A DNA stretch of 64,000 nt, taken from positions 1 through 64,000 of the forward strand of contig NZ_OCNK01000001.1 of assembly GCF_900230285.1 (NCBI RefSeq). Reading direction: 5' to 3'. Each line of letters starts with the position of its first letter. Within the stretch, counting starts at the first letter, position 1. This document shows, piece by piece, positions 55,107 through 64,000 of this stretch. Both the position numbers and the translations under genes were made by a program. The DNA is from Blastococcus haudaquaticus (lineage in GTDB: Bacteria > Actinomycetota > Actinomycetes > Mycobacteriales > Geodermatophilaceae). The notes under the pieces are model-generated. The model searched no databases. It was not told the DNA's origin and was given only the letters and a program-made list of their open reading frames with translations.

Positions 55107-55463
55107 TCAGCGAGTGACGACGTCGCGCTTCTCCTTGATCTTCGCGGCCTTGCCGCGGAGCTCACGGAGGTAGTACAGCTTGGCGCGCCGGACGTCACCG
55201 CGGGTGACGACCTCGATCTTCTCGACGACCGGGGTGTGCACCGGGAAGGTGCGCTCCACGCCCACGCCGAAGCTGACCTTGCGCACGGTGAAGGTCTCGC
55301 GGATGCCGCCGCCCTGACGACGGATCACGACGCCCTGGAACACCTGGATGCGCGAGCGGTTGCCCTCGACCACGCGCACGTGCACCTTGACGGAGTCCCC
55401 GGGGCGGAAGTCGGGGATGTCATCACGCAACGAGTCGGCGTCGAGTGCGTCCAGGGTGTTCAT
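55107..55463 (-). CDS. rplS: 50S ribosomal protein L19
   Basis: 118 residues from ATG at 55463 ([20 protein letters not shown]). Typical [20 protein letters not shown] and [21 protein letters not shown] longer frame upstream is the leader. L19 lies at the 30S-50S interface. Between rplS and the NUDIX gene (145 bases) there is no recognisable gene. Confidence 0.97.
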   Translation of the reverse strand: MNTLDALDADSLRDDIPDFRPGDSVKVHVRVVEGNRSRIQVFQGVVIRRQGGGIRETFTVRKVSFGVGVERTFPVHTPVVEKIEVVTRGDVRRAKLYYLRELRGKAAKIKEKRDVVTR

Positions 55464-55607
55464 CTCAGCAGTCCTCAGTTCTAGCGGCTCGATGCGGTCG
55501 GACAGCAGCGTGCGCCGGCCGTCCGTTCCGGGGTGGCTGCGCTCCCGTAGGGAGCCACCGTCAGCGATCACCGACGGCCTGCAGCAGCTCTCTACTGTGC
55601 CACATCT

Positions 55608-56120
55608 TCAGGCGACGATGCGCGGCGGCCCCGTCCACGGACCGCCGAGCAGCTCCGGCAGCCGGTCGGCGAGGTCGCCCGGGGCGAACGTCGCACCGCT
55701 CCCGGCGATCTCCGTGACCGACCACCAGCGGTGCGGCTCCTCCCCGAGCAGCTCCAGCTCCGTCCGGCCGGCCGGGTCGACCTCGTGCACGACGTCCCGG
55801 AGGACGAAGAACGTCTCGCGGGAGTCGATGTCCACGCCGGCGAAGGCGCCCACGTGACGGCGCAGCCACACCGGGCCCTCCAGGTCGGCCGGCCCGACCG
55901 CCAGGCCGATCTCCTCGGCGAGCTCGCGGACGGCGGCCTCGCGGACGCTCTCGCCGTCCTCCACTCCCCCGCCGGGCGTGTACCAGAACAGGACGTCGCC
56001 GGGCGGGACGGCCGGATCGGTCAACCGGGCGCCGAGCAGCAGGATGCGACCGGCCGGGTCGAGGACGACGACGCGGGCGGTCGGCCGGACCCATGGCTTC
56101 CCCCGCTCGCCCGGTGTCAC
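55608..56120 (-). CDS. NUDIX hydrolase
   Basis: 170 residues with a perfect Nudix box ([20 protein letters not shown] then EIGL). Hydrolyses nucleoside diphosphates linked to X; substrate unknown. GTG start overlaps the trmD stop (GTGA), so it is translated with trmD. No counterpart in the M. tuberculosis order. Confidence 0.92.
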   Translation of the reverse strand: MTPGERGKPWVRPTARVVVLDPAGRILLLGARLTDPAVPPGDVLFWYTPGGGVEDGESVREAAVRELAEEIGLAVGPADLEGPVWLRRHVGAFAGVDIDSRETFFVLRDVVHEVDPAGRTELELLGEEPHRWWSVTEIAGSGATFAPGDLADRLPELLGGPWTGPPRIVA

Positions 56121-56863
56121 GGCTGGTCCAGCACGGCCCGATCGGCGTCGGTCAGCCCGTCCTCGGGCAGCGCGGCCAGCAGGTCCGGACGACGGCCGGC
56201 GGTGCGCTGCAGCGACTGCGCCCGGCGCCAGCGGGCGATGGCCGCGTGGTCGCCGGACAGCAGCACCGGCGGCACCTCGTGCCCGCGCCAGGTCGCCGGA
56301 CGGGTGTAGGACGGACCCTCGAGCAGGCCGTCGGCGTGCGAGTCGAACTCAACGGACTCCCGGTTGCCCACGACGCCGGGCAGGAGCCGGGTGACCGCCT
56401 CGACCATGACCAGGACGGCGGACTCGCCGCCGGCGAGGACGTAGTCGCCGATGGAGACCTCGGAGACGGGTCCGGAGTCGGCGGCCCAGTCGGCGACCCG
56501 CTGGTCGATGCCCTCGTAGCGGCCGCAGGCGAAGACCAGGCCGGGCTCGGCGGCCCACTCCGCGGCCATGGCCTGCGTGAACGGGCGCCCGGCCGGTGTC
56601 GGGACGACGAGCCGGGTGCCCTGCGGGCGGACGGCTTCCAGTGCCAGCGCCCACGGCTCGGGTTTCATGACCATCCCCGGACCACCCCCGTACGGGGCGT
56701 CGTCGACGGTCCGGTGGACGTCGTCGGTCCACTGCCGCAGGTCGTGCACGCCGACGGTGACCAGACCCCGCTCCGCGGCCTTGCCGAGCAGCGACTGGCC
56801 CAGCGGCGCCATGTACTCGGGGAAGATCGTGATGACCTGGATGTCGTAGGCCGTGGAGCTCAC
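56117..56863 (-). CDS. trmD: tRNA (guanine-37-N1)-methyltransferase
   Basis: SPOUT methyltransferase making m1G37. 248 residues: [60 protein letters not shown] (knot). GTG start overlaps the rimM stop (GTGA). Order rpsP-khpA-rimM-trmD-rplS is conserved, with NUDIX inserted. Confidence 0.96.
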   Translation of the reverse strand: MSSTAYDIQVITIFPEYMAPLGQSLLGKAAERGLVTVGVHDLRQWTDDVHRTVDDAPYGGGPGMVMKPEPWALALEAVRPQGTRLVVPTPAGRPFTQAMAAEWAAEPGLVFACGRYEGIDQRVADWAADSGPVSEVSIGDYVLAGGESAVLVMVEAVTRLLPGVVGNRESVEFDSHADGLLEGPSYTRPATWRGHEVPPVLLSGDHAAIARWRRAQSLQRTAGRRPDLLAALPEDGLTDADRAVLDQP

Positions 56864-57405
56864 AGGTCGAGCAGCCCCTCGGGGGGATCGACCACCAGGA
56901 AGCCCCCGTCCAGGTCGACCGTGGGGACGATCACCGAGACGAAGGGGACCAGCGCCTCCCCGCCGTCGGTGCGGCGCAGGACCAGCAGGTCCTGGGCCTC
57001 GTGCCGGACCGCCGTCACCTCTCCCACGACCGAGCCGTCGGGCAGCCGTGCGGACAGGCCGACCAACTGGTGGTCGTAGTAGGAGTCGGGCTCCTCGATC
57101 TCCGGGAGATCGGCGACCGGGACCAGCAGGAGCGTGTTGCGGAGGGCGTCGACCTCCTCCCGGGTGCCGTAGACCTCACCCGAGGGGGCGGCGATCTGCA
57201 GCAGCAGCGTGCCGCTGTGCCATTTCTTGTCGACGATCGTCAGGGGTCCGCGCCGAGGCGGATCGGTGATCAGCGTCGTCCCGGGAGCGAACCGGAGGTC
57301 CGGGTCGTCGGTGCGGACCTCGACGGTCGCGAGACCACGGACACCGTGGGGTCGGCCGATGCGGCCGACCACCACGGTGTCGATGTCGTGCGAGGGCTCC
57401 GGCAA
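56860..57405 (-). CDS. rimM: Ribosome maturation factor RimM
   Basis: 181 residues. RimM N-terminal barrel ([20 protein letters not shown]) and PRC domain ([20 protein letters not shown]). Helps assemble the 30S head. The TTG at 57405 gives this length; in-frame GTGs at 57375 and 57372 are alternatives. Both have weak ribosome-binding sites. Confidence 0.93.
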   Translation of the reverse strand: MPEPSHDIDTVVVGRIGRPHGVRGLATVEVRTDDPDLRFAPGTTLITDPPRRGPLTIVDKKWHSGTLLLQIAAPSGEVYGTREEVDALRNTLLLVPVADLPEIEEPDSYYDHQLVGLSARLPDGSVVGEVTAVRHEAQDLLVLRRTDGGEALVPFVSVIVPTVDLDGGFLVVDPPEGLLDL

Positions 57406-57417
57406 CGTCAGCCGTGC

Positions 57418-57654
57418 TCAGCGCCCGTCGGTGTCGACGACGTCGACCCGGAGGCCCCGTCCACCGACACCGGTCATCACCTGGCGCAGCGCCTTGGCGG
57501 TGCGCCCCCCGCGGCCGATGACCTTGCCGAGATCGTCGGGGTGCACCCGGATCTCGAGGGTCTTGCCGCGGCGGTTGGTGAGCAGGTCGACGGTCACGTC
57601 TTCCGGGTGGTCGACGATCCCCTTGACCAGGTGCTCGAGCGCGTCTTCGAGCAC
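57418..57654 (-). CDS. khpA: KH-domain RNA-binding protein KhpA
   Basis: 78 residues, one KH domain with the GxxG loop in LGKVIGRGGRTAKALR. Usual length and position between rpsP and rimM. In other Gram-positive bacteria KhpA pairs with KhpB in RNA binding. GTG start three bases after the rpsP stop. Confidence 0.95.
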   Translation of the reverse strand: MLEDALEHLVKGIVDHPEDVTVDLLTNRRGKTLEIRVHPDDLGKVIGRGGRTAKALRQVMTGVGGRGLRVDVVDTDGR

Positions 57655-57657
57655 GTC

Positions 57658-58158
57658 TTACTCGGTGGGCGTCTCGGCGGCGTCCGCGGCGGGAGCCTCG
57701 GGCGCTGCGTCAGCGGCGGGGGCCTCGGCAGCCGGAGCGTCGGCAGTCGGAGCGTCCGCGGTGGCCTTCTTCGGCGCGGCCTTCTTCTTGGCGGTCGTCG
57801 CCTCGGTGGTCGGCTCGTCCATGCCGGCGCGGACGGCGGCCTCGTAGAGGGCCTTCTTGTCCGGCTTGGGGGCCGCGACCTTCATCGGGGCCGGAGCCGG
57901 CTCGCCCTTGAACTTCTGCCAGTCGCCGGTGACCCGGAGGATGGCGGCGACGGCCTCGGTCGGCTGAGCGCCGACACCGAGCCAGTACTGCGCCCGCTCG
58001 GAGTCGACCTCGATGAAGGAGGGGTCCTCCTTGGGGTGGTACTTGCCGATCGTCTCGATCGAGCGGCCGTCACGCTTGGTCCGGGCGTCGGCGACGACGA
58101 TGCGGTAGTACGGCGCGCGCATCTTGCCCAGGCGCATGAGCTTGATCTTGGTGGCCAC
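57658..58158 (-). CDS. rpsP: 30S ribosomal protein S16
   Basis: 166 residues. The S16 domain ([39 protein letters not shown]) ends near residue 85. The rest is an extension with KKKAAPKK and Ala/Pro/acidic repeats ([16 protein letters not shown]), typical of actinobacteria but long here. GTG start. The 270 bases up to proS hold no convincing gene. Confidence 0.96.
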   Translation of the reverse strand: MATKIKLMRLGKMRAPYYRIVVADARTKRDGRSIETIGKYHPKEDPSFIEVDSERAQYWLGVGAQPTEAVAAILRVTGDWQKFKGEPAPAPMKVAAPKPDKKALYEAAVRAGMDEPTTEATTAKKKAAPKKATADAPTADAPAAEAPAADAAPEAPAADAAETPTE

Positions 58159-58428
58159 GGTGGGTGGTGTACTCCTCGAACGCTGTGTGGTTGCTCGCCG
58201 GGACGGCGTGTGGGGTTACGCCGGAGCGGAGCGATGGACACGGCCGGGAACGGTGAGAGGGCCGCTACCGCCGTGTTCGACCGACCATGATGCCAGATCC
58301 CCGGAGGAGCGCTGTGGCCAGGCGTTGGTCCGGTGCACCACAGCGAACCGCGGTTGCCCGCCTCCGGCCGGCCCGCCGACCCGCAGGGTGCGGACGGATG
58401 CCAGGTGGAGCTGCGCGCCGGGCCCGGA

Positions 58429-60177
58429 TCAGCCGCGGACGGCGGCCTGTACCCGGGCACCGACCTCGGCGACCGGCACCTCCTCGCGCACCCCGGTCCT
58501 GCGGTCGCGGACCTCGATGACCCCCTCGGCCAGCCCTCGGCCGACCGTGACGATCGTGGGCATGCCCAGCAGCTCGGCGTCCTTGAACTTCACGCCGGGA
58601 GACACCTTCGGCCGGTCGTCGAAGAGGACGGTGAGCCCGGCGGCGACCAGCTCGCCCGCCAGCGCCTCCGCGGCCTCGAACACGGCGGCGTCCTTGCCCG
58701 TGGCGACGAGGTGCACGTCCGCGGGCGCCACCTCGCGCGGCCAGACCAGGCCGAGCTCGTCGTGCGTCGACTCGGCGATCGCGGCCACCGCCCGGGAGAC
58801 GCCGATGCCGTAGGAGCCCATGGTCACCGTGACCAGCTTGCCGTTCTCGTCGAGCACCTTGAGGTCCAGCGCCTCGGCGTACTTGCGGCCGAGCTGGAAG
58901 ATGTGGCCCAGCTCCACGCCCCGGGCGAGCTCCAGCGGACCCGAGCCGTCGGGCGCCGGGTCACCGGCCAGCACCTCGGCCGCCTCGATGACGCCGTCCC
59001 AGGTGAAGTCGCGCCCGGCGACCAGGTCGAACACGTGCTTGCCGGGCTCGTTGGCCCCGGTGATCCAGCGGGTGCCGGGCACCACGCGGGGGTCGACCAG
59101 GTAGCGGATCCTCGACGCGCTCTCGGTGCCGAGGACCTGCGGCCCGATGTACCCCTTGACGAGCGCGGGGTTGCCGGCGAAGTCGGTGAACGCCTCCACC
59201 TCGGCCGGCGCGAGCTGGGCCTCCAGCCGCTTGGCGTCGACCTCGCGGTCACCGGGCAGGCCGATGACCAGCGGCTCACGCGTGCCGTCGGGGTGCGCCA
59301 GGGTGACGACGACGTTCTTCAGCGTCGAGGCTGCGGTGTAGCCGGCGTCGGGGAACAGCTGCTGCGCGACGGCGACCAGCGTCTCGATGGTGGGGGTGTC
59401 GGGGGTGTTCTCGACGTGGGCCTCGGGCAGTCCCTCCAGCGGGATCGCGTCCGGGACGACGGTCGAGACCGCCTCCACGTTGGCCGCGTAGCCGCCGGGC
59501 GAGCGGACGAAGGTGTCCTCGCCGATCGCGGTGGGGTGCAGGAACTCCTCGCTCCTCGAGCCGCCCATCGCACCGGACATCGCCGAGACGATCACGTAGT
59601 CCAGGCCGAGCCGGTCGAAGATCTTGATGTAGGCGGCGCGGTGTGCGGCGTACGAGCGGTCCAGACCGGCGTCGTCGACGTCGAAGGAGTAGCTGTCCTT
59701 CATGGTGAACTCGCGCCCGCGGAACAGCCCCGCCCGGGGTCGCGCCTCATCCCGGTACTTGGTCTGGATCTGGTAGAGCGAGAGCGGCAGGTCCTTGTAG
59801 GAGCCGTAGAGGTCCTTCACCAGGAGCGTGAACATCTCCTCGTGGGTGGGGCCGAGCAGGAAGTCGTTGCCGCGACGGTCCTGGAGGCGGAAGAGGTTGG
59901 GGCCGTACTCGGTCCACCGGCCGGTCGCCTCGTAGGGCTCGCGGGGCAGGAGCGCCGGGAAGTGCACCTCCTGCGCACCCATCGCGTCCATCTCCTCGCG
60001 GACGATGCGCTCGACGTTGCGGAACACGCGGAAGCCCAACGGCAGCCAGGTGAACCCGCCGGGGGCGGCCCGGCGGATGTACCCGCCGCGGGCCAGCAGG
60101 CGGTGGGAGGGGACCTCGGCGTCGGCCGGGTCGTCACGCAGGGTCCGCAGGAACAGGGTCGACATCCGCAACAGCAC
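58429..60177 (-). CDS. proS: Prolyl-tRNA synthetase
   Basis: 582 residues from GTG at 60177, the same length as the M. tuberculosis enzyme. Class II motifs: [46 protein letters not shown]; the editing (INS) domain occupies roughly 225-405. ATG at 60165 is an alternative start (MSTLFLRTL). In mycobacteria proS lies near rimP, so this region is rearranged. Confidence 0.96.
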   Translation of the reverse strand: MLLRMSTLFLRTLRDDPADAEVPSHRLLARGGYIRRAAPGGFTWLPLGFRVFRNVERIVREEMDAMGAQEVHFPALLPREPYEATGRWTEYGPNLFRLQDRRGNDFLLGPTHEEMFTLLVKDLYGSYKDLPLSLYQIQTKYRDEARPRAGLFRGREFTMKDSYSFDVDDAGLDRSYAAHRAAYIKIFDRLGLDYVIVSAMSGAMGGSRSEEFLHPTAIGEDTFVRSPGGYAANVEAVSTVVPDAIPLEGLPEAHVENTPDTPTIETLVAVAQQLFPDAGYTAASTLKNVVVTLAHPDGTREPLVIGLPGDREVDAKRLEAQLAPAEVEAFTDFAGNPALVKGYIGPQVLGTESASRIRYLVDPRVVPGTRWITGANEPGKHVFDLVAGRDFTWDGVIEAAEVLAGDPAPDGSGPLELARGVELGHIFQLGRKYAEALDLKVLDENGKLVTVTMGSYGIGVSRAVAAIAESTHDELGLVWPREVAPADVHLVATGKDAAVFEAAEALAGELVAAGLTVLFDDRPKVSPGVKFKDAELLGMPTIVTVGRGLAEGVIEVRDRRTGVREEVPVAEVGARVQAAVRG

Positions 60178-60235
60178 GGGGGAAGTCTCCCAGGAGGACG
60201 GAAGCAGGTATCCGGAGCCCCGGAAGCCGGGGCGG

Positions 60236-61032
60236 CTACGTCTCCTCCGGGTCGGCGCCTCGGGCGGCACGACCACCGTCCACGGGGATCACCGCACCGG
60301 TGACGTAGCTCGACGCGTCGGACAGCAACCACGTCACGACGGCGGCGACCTCGTACGCCTCGCCGACGCGACCGAGGGGATGGAGTCGCGCCATCTGGGC
60401 CCGGGTGCGGGCCGCCGCCTCCGGACCCTCCTGCTCCAGGAGACCGTCGTACCGCGCGGTGCGGATGGAGCCGAGAGCCACGGTGTTGACCCGGAGGCCG
60501 GCGTCGCCGTGATCGACCGCGACGGCCCGGGTCAGCCCCTCGACGGGGCCTTCGCGACGACGTAGGGAAGCGCCCCGCGGACGGCCCGCTGCGCCTGGTG
60601 GCTCGAGACGTTCACGATCGACCCGCCCGATCCGGCCGCGAGGAACCGCTTCACGGCGGTCGCGCAGCCGGTCAGCGCCGGGGCGAGGTTCAGCTCCACC
60701 AGGTCCAGGACCTCACGGGCGGACGCGGTGTCCAGCCCGGCATCGCGGAAGACCGCCGCGTTGTTCACCCACCCGACCAGCCGGCCGGCCTCCTCGGCAC
60801 GGTCGGCGGCCTCCTCGGCGACGCGTTCCTCGGCCGCGCTGCCGGTCACGACGGCCAGTCTCGAGCCCGCCGCGTGCGACTCCGCCCATGGCACCGCGTC
60901 GGGATCCCGCTCCACCACCACGACGGAATCGCCCTCGTCGAGGAGCGCCTCGGTGACGGCGCGTCCGATGCCGCGTCCGCCACCGGTGACCACGTGCGCC
61001 CGCCCGGTGGCCGCTGTCCTGCGCGTCACCAT
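60236..61032 (-). pseudogene. Short-chain dehydrogenase/reductase with a frameshift
   Basis: Residues 1-160 are a clean SDR: VVTGGGRGIGRAVTEALLDE, WVNNAAVFRDAGLD, IVNVSSHQAQRAVR and YVVAK (catalytic Tyr and Lys). Immediately after, the frame ends APSRG at 60532, while the rest (RVNTVALGSIRT to [10 protein letters not shown] at 60236) continues in the +1 frame. One extra C in the CCCC run near 60546 would restore a 265-residue SDR. Either a recent inactivation or a base-call error. Confidence 0.8.
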
Positions 61033-61055
61033 CCCTGCGTCCTCCGGATCATCGA

Positions 61056-62149
61056 TCAGGCGACGATGCGCCCGCGCAGGACGGTGAGCCCGGGGCGGGA
61101 CAGCACCTCGAGGTCGGCACGGGGATCGGCGTCGAACACGACGACGTCCGCCGGTGCGCCCTCCTCGATGCAGGGCAGACCGAGCCAGGCCCGGGCACTC
61201 CAGGACGCCGCCGCCAGGGCCGCCTCGGCGGGGAGGCCGGCGGCGTGCAGTGCTCGGACCTCGTCGGCGATCCGGCCGTGCTCGATCCCGCCACCGGCGT
61301 CGGTGCCGGCGAACACCGGCACGCCCGCTTCGAACGCGGCCCGGACGACGGCACCCGAGTCGGCGTACAGCCGCCGCATCGTGCTCGCGTAGGCGGGGAA
61401 CTTCCGCTCCCCCGCCTCCGCGAAGCCGGGGAAGTTCTCCACGTTCACCAGCGTCGGGACGACGGCCGTGCCCCGGGTCGCCATCTGGCCGATCAGCTCC
61501 TCGGTGAGCCCGGTGCCGTGCTCGATGCAGTCGATGCCCGCTGCGATCAACCCGGGCAGCGCATCGGTGCCGAAGGTGTGCGCCGTGACCCGGGCGCCCT
61601 CGGCGTGCGCGGCCGCGATGGCCGCCTCGAGCCGGTCCTGCGGCCACTCCGGGGCGAGGTCGCCGACGCTGCGGTCGATCCAGTCGCCGACCAGCTTGAC
61701 CCACCCGTCGCCGCGTCCGGCCTGGACGCGGACCTCGTCCACGAGGGCGTCCGGCTCGAGCTCGACACCGAGACCGGGGATGTAGCGGCGGGTGCGGGCG
61801 ATGTGCCGGCCCGCCCGGATGATCCGGGGCAGGTCCGGCTCGTCGTCGAGGGCCCGGGTGTCGACGGGCGAGCCGCAGTCGCGCAGCGCCAGCACGCCGG
61901 CGGCGCGCTCGGCGAGGGCCTGCTCGCGGAGCCCGTCGAGGTCGTCGACGTGGGCGCCGCCCATCCCGATGCCGACGTGGCAGTGGGCGTCGACCAGCCC
62001 CGGCAGGAGCCAGCCGCCGGTGCTGACGGTCTCCGCGCCGGGGACGGACTCGAAGGTGAACCGGCCGTCGCGCACCCAGACGTCGCGGTGCTCCCCCTCA
62101 GGGAGCACCACGCCGGACAGGTGCAGGCCGGAGAGGTGCAGCGGGGCGG

Positions 62150-62153
<4 letters not shown>
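61056..62153 (-). CDS. Amidohydrolase family protein
   Basis: 365 residues. Metal ligands as in imidazolonepropionase-like amidohydrolases: VDAHCHVGIG, VKLVGD (Lys), VTAHTFG (His), IEHGTG (His) and GTDAGGG (Asp). Substrate unknown. The GTG start overlaps the ffh stop (GTGA). M. tuberculosis has an amidohydrolase (Rv2915c) beside ffh, so the pairing is ancient. Confidence 0.88.
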
Positions 62154-63724
<1,571 letters not shown>

Positions 63725-63793
63725 AGCACGTCCTCAGCAGTTGTCACGGGCGCGGGAGACCCGCGCCACCTGACCCCAGGGTATCGACTCGCC

Positions 63794-63985
63794 TCAGGCG
63801 GCGATGCGGGCGCGCACGACGTCGGCCACCGGGGACAGCTCACCCTTCACCACGGCCGAGCCGCACTCGACGCACGCCCACTCGGGGCACTCGCCGCCCG
63901 CGTCGGTGTGCCCGTCGGCGCAGGGCGGCTGGACGTGCTCGGTCGTCTCGCCGCACGGGGGGCAGGGCCACAGTCGGCTGTCCAC
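63794..63985 (-). CDS. Small Cys-rich (zinc-ribbon-like) protein
   Basis: 63 residues from GTG at 63985 (AAGGAG five bases upstream; the in-frame GTG at 63991 is too close to that box). CPPCGE at the start and CPEWACVECG near the middle, with an HxxxC between, look like zinc-ribbon ligands. Ends VADVVRARIAA. Not recognised; upstream part of its locus lies outside the window. Confidence 0.7.
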   Translation of the reverse strand: MDSRLWPCPPCGETTEHVQPPCADGHTDAGGECPEWACVECGSAVVKGELSPVADVVRARIAA

Positions 63986-64000
63986 GTGCACTCCTTCGCC

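Noticed and set aside
58159-58428. Possible small gene between rpsP and proS
   Set aside because: No frame with a ribosome-binding site or recognisable protein; only shadow frames.

Overview
This window is one contiguous piece of a very high-G+C actinobacterial chromosome. Gene content, codon use, GTG/TTG starts and a short dispersed palindromic repeat suggest a Geodermatophilaceae-like organism (Blastococcus, Geodermatophilus, Modestobacter). That taxonomic placement is inference; the phylum is secure. Most genes lie on the minus strand and follow the order known from the Mycobacterium tuberculosis Rv2773c-Rv2916c core region. No tRNA gene, CRISPR array, transposase or integrase was found.

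Layout. 1-230: apparent leader of an rRNA operon running off the left edge. 283-8457: dapB, a VanZ-like membrane protein, an M16 peptidase, pnp, rpsO, ribF, ilvE and a MhuD-like haem oxygenase. 8521-10025: larB and larE, convergent. 10039-19720: rimP-nusA-ylxR-infB-DUF503-rbfA-(80 aa)-nrnA-MATE-truB, a translation and RNA-maturation block. 19989-20960: a Tat-type lipoprotein and a ferritin-like DUF4439 protein. 21018-27670: penicillin-binding lipoprotein, GNAT, ispG, rip1 and dxr. 27915-29212: DUF2631 and two decayed cell-wall genes. 29222-34865: VIT family protein, rlmN, a SpoU methyltransferase, ppk2, DUF2332 and a DUF952-GNAT fusion. 34867-39499: cdsA, frr, pyrH, tsf, rpsB. 39804-43058: M23 peptidase, dapA, a WhiG/FliA-type sigma factor, xerC. 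43090-47222: dprA, comM and yraN, interrupted by an unusual array. 47332-51785: an NmrA-like oxidoreductase and a five-gene WXG100-like operon. 51893-58158: DUF2469, rnhB, a BldM/WhiI-like regulator, lepB, rplS, NUDIX, trmD, rimM, khpA, rpsP. 58429-63985: proS, a frameshifted SDR, an amidohydrolase, ffh and a small Cys-rich protein.

How the genes work together. Most of the window supports translation (S2, S15, S16, L19, IF-2, EF-Ts, RRF, ProRS, and the ribosome and rRNA maturation factors), RNA decay (PNPase, NrnA), lipid and isoprenoid precursors (cdsA, ispG, dxr) and membrane proteolysis and export (rip1, lepB, ffh). Many neighbours overlap by a four-base GTGA (less often ATGA), indicating tight translational coupling.

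The most interesting region is 44328-45455. The end of comM plus the first bases of dprA is present three times, and two short, less G+C-rich inserts with unrelated small ORFs sit between the copies. It looks like a mini-cassette array built at the comM 3' end. Other points to follow: an atypical-receiver BldM/WhiI-like regulator with a possible WhiG-type promoter; the self-contained WXG100-like operon; six copies of a ~60 bp palindrome in spacers of the translation block and elsewhere; larB/larE without larA or larC in the window; and apparent frame defects in rip1, an SDR, a sorting-signal gene and an LCP gene.
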